From Pirellulales bacterium (GTDB lineage Bacteria > Planctomycetota > Planctomycetia > Pirellulales > Thermoguttaceae): a stretch of DNA of 63,551 nucleotides. Positions within the stretch are counted from its first letter, which is position 1, and the number at the start of each line of letters is the position of its first letter. The stretch lies in contig JAFGPV010000127.1 in NCBI GenBank assembly GCA_016936015.1, positions 1-63,551 of the forward strand, read 5' to 3'. Shown piece by piece: positions 25,432 through 33,368 of this stretch. Under the pieces are notes generated by a model. The model was not told where the DNA came from and did not search any database. It was given only the letters and a program-made list of their open reading frames with translations. Both the position numbers and the translations under genes were made by a program.

Positions 25432-25486
25432 GCGCAACAAAAAACGGGATGAGGAACGGCCTTCAACCCGTTTTTTATTGCGCGTT
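25432..25486. terminator. Bidirectional terminator between convergent genes
   Basis: GCGCAACAAAAAACGGG pairs with CCCGTTTTTTATTGCGC around a central loop. A-rich and T-rich sides flank the GC stem, so it can serve both the plus-strand BBP7 gene and the minus-strand PEP-CTERM gene. Confidence 0.85.
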
Positions 25487-25507
25487 GCGGAACGCCGATC
25501 CCGGCGG

Positions 25508-26287
25508 TCAGCGGGCGGGGGCGCGTTTCCGCTTGTAAAAGCGAGACGCCAGTCCGACCAGGCCGGCGGAGAGCAATCCCCACCACACCCCGGGTTCCGG
25601 AACGGGCCTGAGCGGATCGCTGGAGGATAAAAACAGCCGCTTGGAAATGAGTTGCTCGGGAAAAGTCGTCTCGCTGAAGTTCAAGTTGGGAATCTGGTCC
25701 CCGGCCGTCAAGTTCAAGACGTACCGCGTCGGATCGGTGGGATCAATGTGCACCCTGTCCGAAGAGAAGTACTTCAAATAGTTGCCCTGGCTCGAGGGCG
25801 TGGTGTTGCGGAGATAATAAGTGCCCGGGGCGACGGAAATCTTGTAATGACCCGCCGAGTCCGTCAGGACGGAAGCCGCCGGCGTGTTGAGGTCGCCGGG
25901 CAGGTACAAGTCGATGATCGAGCCGGGAATGCCGTAATCGGCGCCGCTCATGGTTGTGGAACCATCTCGATCCCACCAGACCACGCCGGAGATCGTCGCG
26001 AGATTGATGAAATCCTCCGTCAGGCCGTATAACGTTGCGCCCGATGGGGAAGAGGGTGCCGAAAGGCTCGTCCACAATGCGGTGTTGTAGCCGGCGGCTG
26101 TTTGTGCTCCACCGCTGAATGCCCGGCTTCCCAGCAAGGTGCGGCTAACGCCTTGGGCCTGGGTGATGAAGGAGAGAGAGAAGAGAACGATTACTGATCC
26201 GATGACCCACGGACGAAGAGACAACCGCCAATCTCTCGGCGCATGCCATGCGCATGGCCGGGTGGGCCTGAAGAGAAACGAGTTCAC
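25508..26287 (-). CDS. PEP-CTERM-sorted exported protein with SdrD-B-like domain
   Basis: This 259-residue protein has a signal-like helix at residues 28-45 and ends in a classic PEP-CTERM tripartite signal: VPEPGVWWGLLSAGLVGLASRF followed by KRKR. The middle part, GVVWWDRDGSTTMSGADYGIPGSIIDLY...GHYKISVAPGTYYLRN, resembles the carboxypeptidase-regulatory/SdrD-B beta-sandwich found in bacterial surface proteins. The start codon is GTG, supported by GGAGG eight bases upstream. Proteins of this class are cleaved and released by an exosortase; none is present in the window. Its ligand is unknown. Confidence 0.85.
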   Translation of the reverse strand: MNSFLFRPTRPCAWHAPRDWRLSLRPWVIGSVIVLFSLSFITQAQGVSRTLLGSRAFSGGAQTAAGYNTALWTSLSAPSSPSGATLYGLTEDFINLATISGVVWWDRDGSTTMSGADYGIPGSIIDLYLPGDLNTPAASVLTDSAGHYKISVAPGTYYLRNTTPSSQGNYLKYFSSDRVHIDPTDPTRYVLNLTAGDQIPNLNFSETTFPEQLISKRLFLSSSDPLRPVPEPGVWWGLLSAGLVGLASRFYKRKRAPAR

Positions 26288-26619
26288 GAGCGCTGCCTCC
26301 GTCTTTGGGGTGAAAATGGAATGAAAATTACCTAGTCCCTATGATAATCAAAAACGTTGAAATTGCAATAGGCCCCGGCCCTTTTGCGACCCATTTTTTC
26401 TACAAATCCCTTTTTGACATCCAGAAATCGCCATGCCCTTTTATAGATAGATGCCAAACCCCCAAAAGTATGCATATCATTTTATAAGTCATTATCATGT
26501 AATAAGTTAGCGTTGAATACTGTGTCAATAACTCCAGAGACGTGGAGAGACAATCGGTTTGGATCGAGGAGAGTCAGAGCCGGATCAATTCAGAGAGCGC
26601 CCCTGCCTTGGGAGAGAGA
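26288..26619. other. AT-rich intergenic region
   Basis: About 330 bp between the PEP-CTERM start and the apt stop, notably AT-rich from 26330 to 26530 and without an open frame worth reporting. It should contain the promoter for the PEP-CTERM gene on the minus strand. Confidence 0.5.
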
Positions 26620-27159
26620 TCACGCTTCGGCATACTGGATCAGGCTGAACGTCTGGTAGCGAGCAATTCGTTGCCGACCTTGCAGGGCCGTCAGTTCGAT
26701 GACGAAGGCGCAGCCGGCCACGGTTCCACCGGCCTTCTCGACCAGCCGGCAGCCGGCTTCGGTCGTGCCGCCGGTGGCCAGCAGGTCGTCGACGATCAGC
26801 ACGTTGGCCCCCGGCGAAATGGCATCGACGTGGATTTGCAGCGTGTCGGCGCCGTATTCCAGATCGTAGCTGTAAGAAAGGGTTTTAAACGGCAGCTTGC
26901 CCGGTTTGCGCAGGGGGACCAAGGCGGTATCCAGTTCCAGGGCAACCGGGGCGGCGAAGATGAAACCCCGGGCCTCGACCGCCGCCACCGCGTCGATCTT
27001 TTTCTGTCGGAACGGCCCGGCCAGATCGGCCACCGCCCGGCGAAACGCCGCCGGATTGCCCAACAGCGGCGTAATGTCCCGGAATAAAATCCCCGGCTTC
27101 GGGAAGTCCGGAATGCTGCGAATGTAGTCGGTAAAGGGAAAGGGTGTGGCGTGGGACAT
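26620..27159 (-). CDS. apt: Adenine phosphoribosyltransferase
   Basis: Apt salvages adenine with PRPP to give AMP in the cytoplasm. The 179-residue length is typical. The PRPP-binding motif VLIVDDLLATGGTTEAG is clear, together with the N-terminal DYIRSIPDFPKPGILFRDITPLL and the flexible-loop region EARGFIFAAPVALEL...KLPFKT. It starts 3 bp after the stop of the thioredoxin-protease gene and is probably translated from the same mRNA. Confidence 0.96.
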   Translation of the reverse strand: MSHATPFPFTDYIRSIPDFPKPGILFRDITPLLGNPAAFRRAVADLAGPFRQKKIDAVAAVEARGFIFAAPVALELDTALVPLRKPGKLPFKTLSYSYDLEYGADTLQIHVDAISPGANVLIVDDLLATGGTTEAGCRLVEKAGGTVAGCAFVIELTALQGRQRIARYQTFSLIQYAEA

Positions 27160-27162
27160 GAT

Positions 27163-28683
27163 TTATTCCGCCGGCTGCCAGCCGCTGCGGTCTGAGGAAG
27201 CGGACCATTCCAGGATTTTTTTCCGCGGCCGGGCAACGTCCAACGAGGTCAAATGTTTGCCCCTTTGCGATCGCGCCTCGGCGGTCAGTTGGCGTAGGAA
27301 CTCGGGCGAGGCCTTATCGAGCATGATGACCTCGCTGCGGGCCTGCGGATTGTTCCGCGGCCGGATGACGCAGACGACTTCCGCGCCTTCCTTCAGATGC
27401 CGGCGGATTTCGTCCAGGGCGGCCTGCTCGGTGGGATTGATCGCGGAGGTTTCCGCAGTCGTCGCGGCAAACGAGGTCGGCATCACGGACGGACCGGCGG
27501 GACCCGTCGGCCCGGGCAGCGGCGTTTCTTCCGGCGGCAACGACGCGCGATCGGCCGCCAACAACGGCCCGGATCCCCCGTCGCCGGGCGTTTCCCCCGC
27601 GGCGGGCGTTTGATAGACAAAGCCGAGTCCCGCTTCGTCGAGCAGGGTCTGGATCGCTCCCGGCGCGGCGTACAATCCTTCCTGATCCTGGGGATCTCCG
27701 GCGAAACAGACGCCGATCACCCGCCCGTCGGACGTGAATAATCCTCCGCCGCTGCGTCCTTCGGTGGGTTGGCCGGCGACTTCCAGGTTGGCCGGCCGCC
27801 GCACGCCCTCGGGAGTCTGGTAGCGGTCGATCGAAGTGATTTGGCTGTGTCGCACCGTCGGATCGGCGCCGTTGTCGCAGCCGACGCTGACCACGGCCTG
27901 TCCGATCTGGGGTGTCCAGGACGCGGGGGCCAACGGGGTGACGGTAACGGGGCCGGGCGCGCGGATCCGCACCAATCCCACGTCCGATTTCAGGTCGTAG
28001 GAGACGAGGATCCCCTCCACGCGTTGGCCTTGATGCGGCCCGAACAAATCGACCTCGATGCGGCCCTGGCCCTGCGAGTCGCGGAAGATATGCCCGCAAG
28101 TCAGAATTAACGCTTCCCCCTGCCGGCTGTCGATGATCGTCCCCGAACCGTTGGAATAGCCGCTGGGATCGGCGACCCGCAGGCGGACGCTGGCGGCCAG
28201 CAGTCGCGCGTCCCGATCCGCGTTGCCGTCGGCGGGGGGAACCGCAGTCAACAATTCCGGATTGGCGGCGAGCGGAGCGCCGGGTTCCGGCGAACGGGGC
28301 GGGAAGGACCGGGAGGGAAGACCGGCCGGATCGGCCGGCGGAGGACTGATGGCGACGGCCTTGGCCGAATTGCCGGCCGAAGCAAGTTGGAACATCCGTT
28401 CCAGGCGGCTGTAGCTCGTCCCGCCCACCACGCGATCGACTTCCTTGCCGCCGACGAGCATTACGTAGCACGGTACGCGCTGGACGCCGTACTGGGCTGC
28501 GAGGTCGGGCCGCTGATCGATGTTGATTTTCTGGATCGGATAGCCCTTGGCTTCCAGGGCCTGGATGGTGGTTTGCATCGCCCGGCAGGACGGACACCAG
28601 TTGCCCGAGAATTCCAAGAGAGCGGACTGCTGTCCGACGCTTGATAGCAAAATGGCCGTCAAGGCCGTAGAAAACGAGACCAT
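27163..28683 (-). CDS. Thioredoxin-fold / trypsin-like serine protease fusion, exported
   Basis: This 506-residue protein joins two domains. Residues 22-105 form a thioredoxin fold with NWCPSCR and the cis-proline segment VQRVPCYVML. Residues about 175-345 form a trypsin-like (S1) peptidase: GSGTIIDSRQGEALILTCGH with the catalytic His, SDVGLVRI with the Asp, and EGRSGGGLF with the Ser. The first 20 residues look like a weak signal peptide, so action outside the cytoplasm is plausible. Proline-rich linkers separate the parts, and a basic C-terminal tail (RPRKKILEWS) closes it. Targets are unknown. apt follows 3 bp downstream. Confidence 0.82.
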   Translation of the reverse strand: MVSFSTALTAILLSSVGQQSALLEFSGNWCPSCRAMQTTIQALEAKGYPIQKINIDQRPDLAAQYGVQRVPCYVMLVGGKEVDRVVGGTSYSRLERMFQLASAGNSAKAVAISPPPADPAGLPSRSFPPRSPEPGAPLAANPELLTAVPPADGNADRDARLLAASVRLRVADPSGYSNGSGTIIDSRQGEALILTCGHIFRDSQGQGRIEVDLFGPHQGQRVEGILVSYDLKSDVGLVRIRAPGPVTVTPLAPASWTPQIGQAVVSVGCDNGADPTVRHSQITSIDRYQTPEGVRRPANLEVAGQPTEGRSGGGLFTSDGRVIGVCFAGDPQDQEGLYAAPGAIQTLLDEAGLGFVYQTPAAGETPGDGGSGPLLAADRASLPPEETPLPGPTGPAGPSVMPTSFAATTAETSAINPTEQAALDEIRRHLKEGAEVVCVIRPRNNPQARSEVIMLDKASPEFLRQLTAEARSQRGKHLTSLDVARPRKKILEWSASSDRSGWQPAE

Positions 28684-28819
28684 CGGTTCCCTCCATCTGG
28701 TCGGCGTTTAGGGTCTGTGGGTGTCGCATTTTCTGTATTCTGGTGATTTAATACAACCTCACTTTTTGATTATTTTGGGAAAGATAGCGAAAAAATGACG
28801 CCCACTCCCCTCGTAATGC

Positions 28820-28857
28820 GGGGTTAGCCGAGGCCGAGGACGGCTCAGCTCACGTCG
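28820..28857. repeat. GCCGAGGACGGC-type palindromic repeat
   Basis: The stem AGCCGAGG...GAGGACGGCT and the trailing CTCACGT resemble the segment at 56865-56880 (GGCCGAGGACGGCCCGGCCCACGTG). Both lie in intergenic DNA. It ends just downstream of the GNAT stop. Confidence 0.4.
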
Positions 28858-29353
28858 GCGACTGTCCCTCGTCCTCAATTTTTATTTCCCTCGAATAGAT
28901 CACCTTGTCGTCGCCGGGGGCATAGAAATCTGTTAGCAGCGCGACCTGTTGATAGCCGTTGCGAAGATAGAATTCCCGGGTGGGGGTGTATTGGGAGCGG
29001 TTGGAGGTTTCGATATAGACCTGCCGGCCTCCCGCGGCGAGGATCAATCGCTCGGTCTCGCGGAGAAGAGCCTGTCCGATCTTCCGCCCCTGCATGGTTT
29101 TTTCCACGGCAATCCAATAGAGGTCGAAGCTGCCCTGGGTCAGCGCGATTGGACCGTAGCAGGTGTAGCCCAGGGTTTGACCGTCTTGCTCGGCGAACAG
29201 GAAGCGGTATTCGCTTGCGTCTCGCCGGGCAAGCCGGTCCTCGACCAATTCGACGGCCACGTCCTCTTCGACCGGCGAGAAGACTCCGGTCGAGGCGACG
29301 AGTTCCCGCACGCGGCGGCGGTCGTCGGGCTGCACTTCGTAGCGGAATCTCAA
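28850..29353 (-). CDS. GNAT acetyltransferase of the KamA/ATP-grasp cluster
   Basis: This is a 167-residue GNAT protein. The acetyl-CoA loop is QGRKIGQALL, preceded by the strand FDLYWIAVEKTM and followed by RQVYIETSNRSQYTPTREFYLRNGY. The chosen start is the TTG at 29353: it overlaps the stop of the upstream ATP-grasp gene (TTGA) and follows GAGGAGG, whereas the longer frame to 29545 reads antisense-like sequence overlapping the ligase. It is the last gene of the run KamA, ATP-grasp, ATP-grasp, GNAT. KamA-GNAT pairs elsewhere make N-epsilon-acetyl-beta-lysine (AblA/AblB), so acetylation of a beta-lysine-containing product is plausible but unproven. Confidence 0.85.
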   Translation of the reverse strand: MRFRYEVQPDDRRRVRELVASTGVFSPVEEDVAVELVEDRLARRDASEYRFLFAEQDGQTLGYTCYGPIALTQGSFDLYWIAVEKTMQGRKIGQALLRETERLILAAGGRQVYIETSNRSQYTPTREFYLRNGYQQVALLTDFYAPGDDKVIYSREIKIEDEGQSPT

Positions 29354-30405
29354 GTGACGGCCTCCTCGACAATGCGTCGGACGGCCTCCGTAAAGGGGAT
29401 TTGGGTCTGGCGGAGCGCGGCGGCGAATCCGGCCTCGGGCGAGAGGCAGCAATTGGCGTTGATCTCCAGGATCCAGGGCTGCCCCGCGGCGTCGACGCGG
29501 AAATCGACCCGCGCCCACCCCCGCAACGAAAACAGCTCCCAGCACTGCCGGGCCAGCGCGGCAATCCGCTCAAGCAGCGGCCGGTCGGTTTTGGGAAAAT
29601 CGAAGCGGGGGAAAGTCTGGTGGTATTCGACAGCGTCTTTATCCCATTTTGCCCGATAGCCGACGATCCGTTGCTTTCCGGGAGGAAACGCGGAAAAATC
29701 GATCTCGGAAGGCGGCAGGATCTCGACGCCCTCCGGCCCAGCCAACAACGCCTGATTGATTTCCCGGCCGTCGATAAACTGCTCGGCAAAACCCGGCCGG
29801 CCGGTCCGGCGGAACCACTCCGCCAACCGCCGCCGTACCTCCGCCCCGTCGCCGACGAAGACCGCCCCGTCGTCCAAGTCCCGCGAGGCATGGTCCCCGA
29901 CGCCTTTGACGATCCATTTTCGTTGAGAATCGTTGGGTGCCATGCCCACGCTTGTCGTGGGCATGTTCCACACATGGGGCAGGTTGTCAACTTGTTCCGT
30001 TGCATGGCCACGCAAGCGTGGCCATGGCACCGTCTCCATCCAATCGGGCGTGGGCAGCCCGGCGTCGCGGAGCCGCTGTTTGCAGAGGAGCTTCCGGGTG
30101 GTCAGAAACAGCGCCTCAGCGCGGCAGCCGGCGTAGGGGATCCTGAACGTCTCCAGCACGGCCGGGGCCAACCCGATCAGCGAATCCTCCCCGGCCAGCG
30201 ATTCGACCAGGTTGAAGACCACCTCCGGCCGCTCCCGCCGCACGGCGGCCAGCATCCCCTTCAGATCGAGCGTGCACGGCAGGGTCGTCACGTCGTGCTC
30301 CAACTGCCGCAGCGCCCCACCCACCGCGTCCACCTGGACCAGCACGTCGCAATCCGCGATCGAGTCCCGTTCGGTAACGGCGTTGTGCAGGATGACGATC
30401 CGCAT
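29350..30405 (-). CDS. ATP-grasp ligase, D-Ala-D-Ala ligase-like, with in-frame repeat
   Basis: This 351-residue protein has the ATP-grasp layout: an N-terminal pre-ATP-grasp domain (NLVESLAGEDSLIGLAPAVLE, IPYAGC), lysine-bearing strands, and the metal/nucleotide motif RVDFRVDAAGQPWILEINANCCLSP. Such enzymes form amide bonds from carboxylates with ATP. Between GLPTPDWMETV and RKWIVKGVGDHASR about 30 extra residues (PWPRLRGHATEQVDN...TTSVGMAP) come from a palindromic repeat at 29935-30031, inserted without breaking the frame. The site corresponds to the linker before the central ATP-grasp subdomain. Substrate unknown; neighbours suggest an amino acid or beta-lysine. Confidence 0.86.
   Translation of the reverse strand: MRIVILHNAVTERDSIADCDVLVQVDAVGGALRQLEHDVTTLPCTLDLKGMLAAVRRERPEVVFNLVESLAGEDSLIGLAPAVLETFRIPYAGCRAEALFLTTRKLLCKQRLRDAGLPTPDWMETVPWPRLRGHATEQVDNLPHVWNMPTTSVGMAPNDSQRKWIVKGVGDHASRDLDDGAVFVGDGAEVRRRLAEWFRRTGRPGFAEQFIDGREINQALLAGPEGVEILPPSEIDFSAFPPGKQRIVGYRAKWDKDAVEYHQTFPRFDFPKTDRPLLERIAALARQCWELFSLRGWARVDFRVDAAGQPWILEINANCCLSPEAGFAAALRQTQIPFTEAVRRIVEEAVT
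29935..30031. repeat. GGGTGCCATGCCC palindromic element, copy 2, inside an ATP-grasp gene
   Basis: The ends are GGGTGCCATGCCCACGC and GCGTGGCCATGGCACC; internal halves form their own hairpins. It shares ends and translated peptide (PRLRGH...SVGMAP) with the copy at 1939-2021, but has a different 30-40 bp centre. The host frame stays open across it. Confidence 0.88.
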
Positions 30406-30471
30406 GGGAGGCCGATGGACAGCGGAGGGAGAGCAAAGGTCGGAGATATTTACTGGAATTTTACGGTAATA

Positions 30472-31485
30472 TCACGCCATCACAACCGCCGGTTGATCTT
30501 TTTCAGATCGTCGCTTTTCGGTGGAAGCAAGGATTCGCCGGATCAGCTCGACGTAGGGGATGCCGTGGAAGCGGCAGAGGATCGGCAGGTCGGAGTGCTC
30601 GGGATGGAGGCCCGGCAGGGGATTAATCTCCAGGAAATGCGGCCGGCCCCGGGCGTCGCTGCGGAAATCGACCCGGGCGGCGTCGCGGCAGCCCAGCTCC
30701 CGGTGAACGGCCAGGGCCATTTCCTCCGCGGCGCGGACCTCGGCATCGTCCCGCGGCCAGACCGGCAGATACTGGACCAATTCTTCGCAATTTTCCTTGT
30801 TGCGATAGGAGTAAACCTCCGCATCGGCGCCAGGGCGCAGGAGGACTTCGATTGTGCCGGCTACTTCCGCCTCGGGACCCGTGCCGAGGACGCCAACCGT
30901 GAATTCCCGGCCCGGCAAAAAGGTCTCGACGAGCACCGGCTGGCGGAATTGTTCGAGAAGTGCGGCACATTGGTCAATCAGGCTTTGCCGATTGACAATT
31001 TTCGAGGCCGATGTGATCCCCTTGCTGGTCCCCTCGGCAACGGGCTTGGCGAACACCGGAAACGGCAGATCGACCCGCCGGGCCTCCTCGGGCGTGCGGA
31101 CCACGGCGAAGTCCGGGGTGGGAAATCCCGCCGCGCGAAGCAGGGTCTTGGCGACGTCCTTGTGCAGGGCGACGGTCATTACCAACGGATTGGAAAAGGT
31201 ATAGGGGATCCGGCACGTTTCGAGGATCGCCGGAACCTGGGCCTCCCGGGCGGTGCCGTGCAGCCCCTCGGCGACGTTGAACGTCAGGTCCCAGCGGTCG
31301 CCCCGGGCCAGCCGGGCGATCAGGTGCCGGGCGCCGCCGACGCGGTCCGCCGTGTGCCCCAACTCCTGCAGCGCCGAGGCGAGTAGTTCGATCGTTTCCG
31401 GCCGGTCGAACTCGGCGGTCTCCTCGGCGGAGTACCCTTCGGCCAGGTAGTCTTCACGCAAGTCGTAAGTCAGGCCGATGTACAT
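30472..31485 (-). CDS. ATP-grasp ligase, D-Ala-D-Ala ligase family
   Basis: This 337-residue D-Ala-D-Ala ligase-like enzyme carries FNVAEGLHGTAREAQVPAILETCRIPYTFS in the N-terminal domain, PVFAKPVAEGTSKGI for ATP binding, VETFLPGREFTVGVLG in the central domain, and the magnesium-binding RVDFRSDARGRPHFLEINPLPGL at the C-terminus. It is probably not the cell-wall ligase: it sits between KamA and a second ATP-grasp gene 66 bp downstream. The intergenic gap to KamA (225 bp) is filled by a palindromic repeat. It presumably joins an amino acid or small peptide in the pathway. Confidence 0.88.
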   Translation of the reverse strand: MYIGLTYDLREDYLAEGYSAEETAEFDRPETIELLASALQELGHTADRVGGARHLIARLARGDRWDLTFNVAEGLHGTAREAQVPAILETCRIPYTFSNPLVMTVALHKDVAKTLLRAAGFPTPDFAVVRTPEEARRVDLPFPVFAKPVAEGTSKGITSASKIVNRQSLIDQCAALLEQFRQPVLVETFLPGREFTVGVLGTGPEAEVAGTIEVLLRPGADAEVYSYRNKENCEELVQYLPVWPRDDAEVRAAEEMALAVHRELGCRDAARVDFRSDARGRPHFLEINPLPGLHPEHSDLPILCRFHGIPYVELIRRILASTEKRRSEKDQPAVVMA

Positions 31486-31539
31486 GGAGTAGGGGAAAGG
31501 GGCGAGGGATTAGAGGCGAGGGGCGAGGGAAATGACGAA

Positions 31540-31685
31540 GAACGAAATCCGAATGACGAAAGAATTCCAAATGCCGAATGACGAAGTGTTTCTTGATGCT
31601 GGTATCGGCCCGCTGTCGACATTTTCGGACTTCGACATTCGTCATTCTTTTGTCATTCGGATTTCGTCCTTCGTCATTCGCCAAG
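31540..31685. repeat. GAATGACGAA-type palindromic repeat
   Basis: ATGACGAAGAACGAAATCCG (31530s) faces CGGATTTCGTCCTTCGTCAT (31660s), with further GAATGACGAA units between. It fills the gap between the kamA-like gene and the first ATP-grasp gene, beside short GGGGCGAGGGA tandem units at 31498-31530. Confidence 0.75.
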
Positions 31686-31709
31686 TCCCTTTCTTTTAAC
31701 ACTAACAAC

Positions 31710-33008
31710 TTAAGGAACAGGGTCGGGGTAGTGGAACGTCTTTCCCTCGTAGTTTCGCAACAGCAGGTCGTCGCCATCGCGGCCGACGACGTAGTTCGGC
31801 TGGAGGGGGATTTTTCCGCCGCCGCCGGGGGCGTCAATGACGTAATGCGGCACCGCGTAGCCGGTGGTAAAGCCCCGCAGCCCTTCGAGGATCTCCAGGC
31901 CCCTGGCCACCGGCGTGCGGAAGTGCGCCGAGCCGGCGATCGGATCGCATTGGTACAGGTAATAGGGCCGGACCCGCATCATCAACAGGCGATGGAAGAG
32001 ATTCTTCATCGTCGGCAGGTCGTCGTTGACGCCCTTTAAGAGGACCGTCTGCGCCCCGAGGGGGATGCCGGCGTTGGCCAGCCGGGTGCAGGCCAGCAGC
32101 GACTCGGGCGTGCATTCGTCGGGGTGGATGAAGTGCAGGCTCATCCAGAGGGGGTGGTGTTTGCGGAGCATCCGGCAAAGTTGGGGCGTGATCCGCTGCG
32201 GCAGCACGGCCGGCGTCTTCGTGCCCAGGCGGAGGATCTCGACGTGGGGGATCTGCCGCAGCGAGGTCAGGATCCAATCCAACCATCCGTCGCTCAGGAC
32301 CAAGGGGTCGCCGCCCGAGACCAGCACGTCGCGGATGCCGGGCGTGGCCCGGAGGTAGTCGAAGGCACTTTGCAGCCGCTGCTCCTGTGGGGTGATTTGA
32401 CCGTTTCCCACCACCCGGGAACGCGTACAGTAGCGGCAATAGCTCGAACAGAAATCGGTCACCAGGAGCAAAGCCCGGTCGGGATAGCGGTGGATGATCC
32501 CGGGGACGGGACTGTCCGCCTCTTCGCCCAAGGGATCGTCGGCCTCGCCAGGCGCGCGGTAGAATTCCTGCGGGACGGGAATCACCGTCCGCCGCAAGGG
32601 TTGGACGCCGTCGTCCCGCGCCAAAAGGCTTAGGTAGTAAGGGGTAATGCCGACGGGCAGATTGCCGCCCGACCGGCTCAGGGCCGACCGTTCCTCATTG
32701 GTAAGCGCCAGCATCGCTTCCAGTTCCGCCAGCGTGCGGATGCGGTGACGGAGCTGCCACTGCCAGCCGTTCCACTGGCGGTCGGCGACCTCCGGGAAGA
32801 ACAGTTTCCGGAAGACCCGCGTCCGGTCGGCGATCCGGGAAGGCAAGCCGACGAAGTCCCCCGGGGCCGAGAGGTCTGCAACCGCGAAGGCCCGAGACCG
32901 TTGGGGGGAGCAAAGCGGCCGCACCAGCGGCGGCGCCACGGATGGATAGCTTACATTGGGAGGTTCTTCATCACCATAAGAACATGCCTCACCGTCCAGG
33001 GTGGCCAT
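31710..33008 (-). CDS. kamA: KamA-family radical SAM aminomutase (lysine 2,3-aminomutase-like)
   Basis: This 432-residue enzyme has the radical SAM cluster CSSYCRYC (about residues 186-193), the SAM-binding GGDPL, and the PLP-binding lysine in the Gly-rich GGGGKIPLQPNYVV at about residue 395. The length and C-terminus match full KamA/AblA enzymes rather than the shorter EpmB that acts on EF-P. It should move the alpha-amino group of lysine (or a related amino acid) to the beta carbon. Downstream on the same strand are two ATP-grasp ligases and a GNAT, suggesting that the beta-amino acid is ligated and acetylated. Annotated start 33008; the first 25 residues look unstructured. Confidence 0.9.
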   Translation of the reverse strand: MATLDGEACSYGDEEPPNVSYPSVAPPLVRPLCSPQRSRAFAVADLSAPGDFVGLPSRIADRTRVFRKLFFPEVADRQWNGWQWQLRHRIRTLAELEAMLALTNEERSALSRSGGNLPVGITPYYLSLLARDDGVQPLRRTVIPVPQEFYRAPGEADDPLGEEADSPVPGIIHRYPDRALLLVTDFCSSYCRYCTRSRVVGNGQITPQEQRLQSAFDYLRATPGIRDVLVSGGDPLVLSDGWLDWILTSLRQIPHVEILRLGTKTPAVLPQRITPQLCRMLRKHHPLWMSLHFIHPDECTPESLLACTRLANAGIPLGAQTVLLKGVNDDLPTMKNLFHRLLMMRVRPYYLYQCDPIAGSAHFRTPVARGLEILEGLRGFTTGYAVPHYVIDAPGGGGKIPLQPNYVVGRDGDDLLLRNYEGKTFHYPDPVP

Positions 33009-33250
33009 TCAGGTTCTCCTTGGGACAGCCGTTGCTTCGGGCGCGGTTTCCGTCACCGGCCCCAGGATCCGCCGCCGGGCAATCGTCTTTCCCAGCCGGG
33101 CGGCGGTGGCTGTGTTTCCCTCCTGTTCTGCGGAATCATTTCCGCGGAATGGGAGATATTCATACCGGGCGGAAAAAAAAAGTCAAGAGGAATTCCCGGC
33201 AAGAAGAGAAAAAGGGAGTGGAAAAAGACAAGTGGCAGCAGGCGAGCGCT

Positions 33251-33323
33251 GTTTAGCGGCCGCCGGAACGGCGGCCCAGCCGTCTGCCAAAAAAGAAGGC
33301 CGCCGTGCCGGCGGCCGCTAAAC
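33251..33323. repeat. GTTTAGCGGCCGCCGG palindrome with 26-bp arms
   Basis: GTTTAGCGGCCGCCGGAACG (33251 on) pairs with CGTGCCGGCGGCCGCTAAAC ending at 33323, one mismatch over 26 bp. It lies in the gap between the KamA start and the methyltransferase stop (33009-33368), which contains no other feature I can support. Confidence 0.85.
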
Positions 33324-33368
33324 TTTTTGTCAGGTCATCCATTTGATGTTCATCCATGGATGGCAATG

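Noticed and set aside
29149-31386. A 745-codon plus-strand frame
   Set aside because: Antisense to both ATP-grasp genes, which have clear motifs on the other strand.
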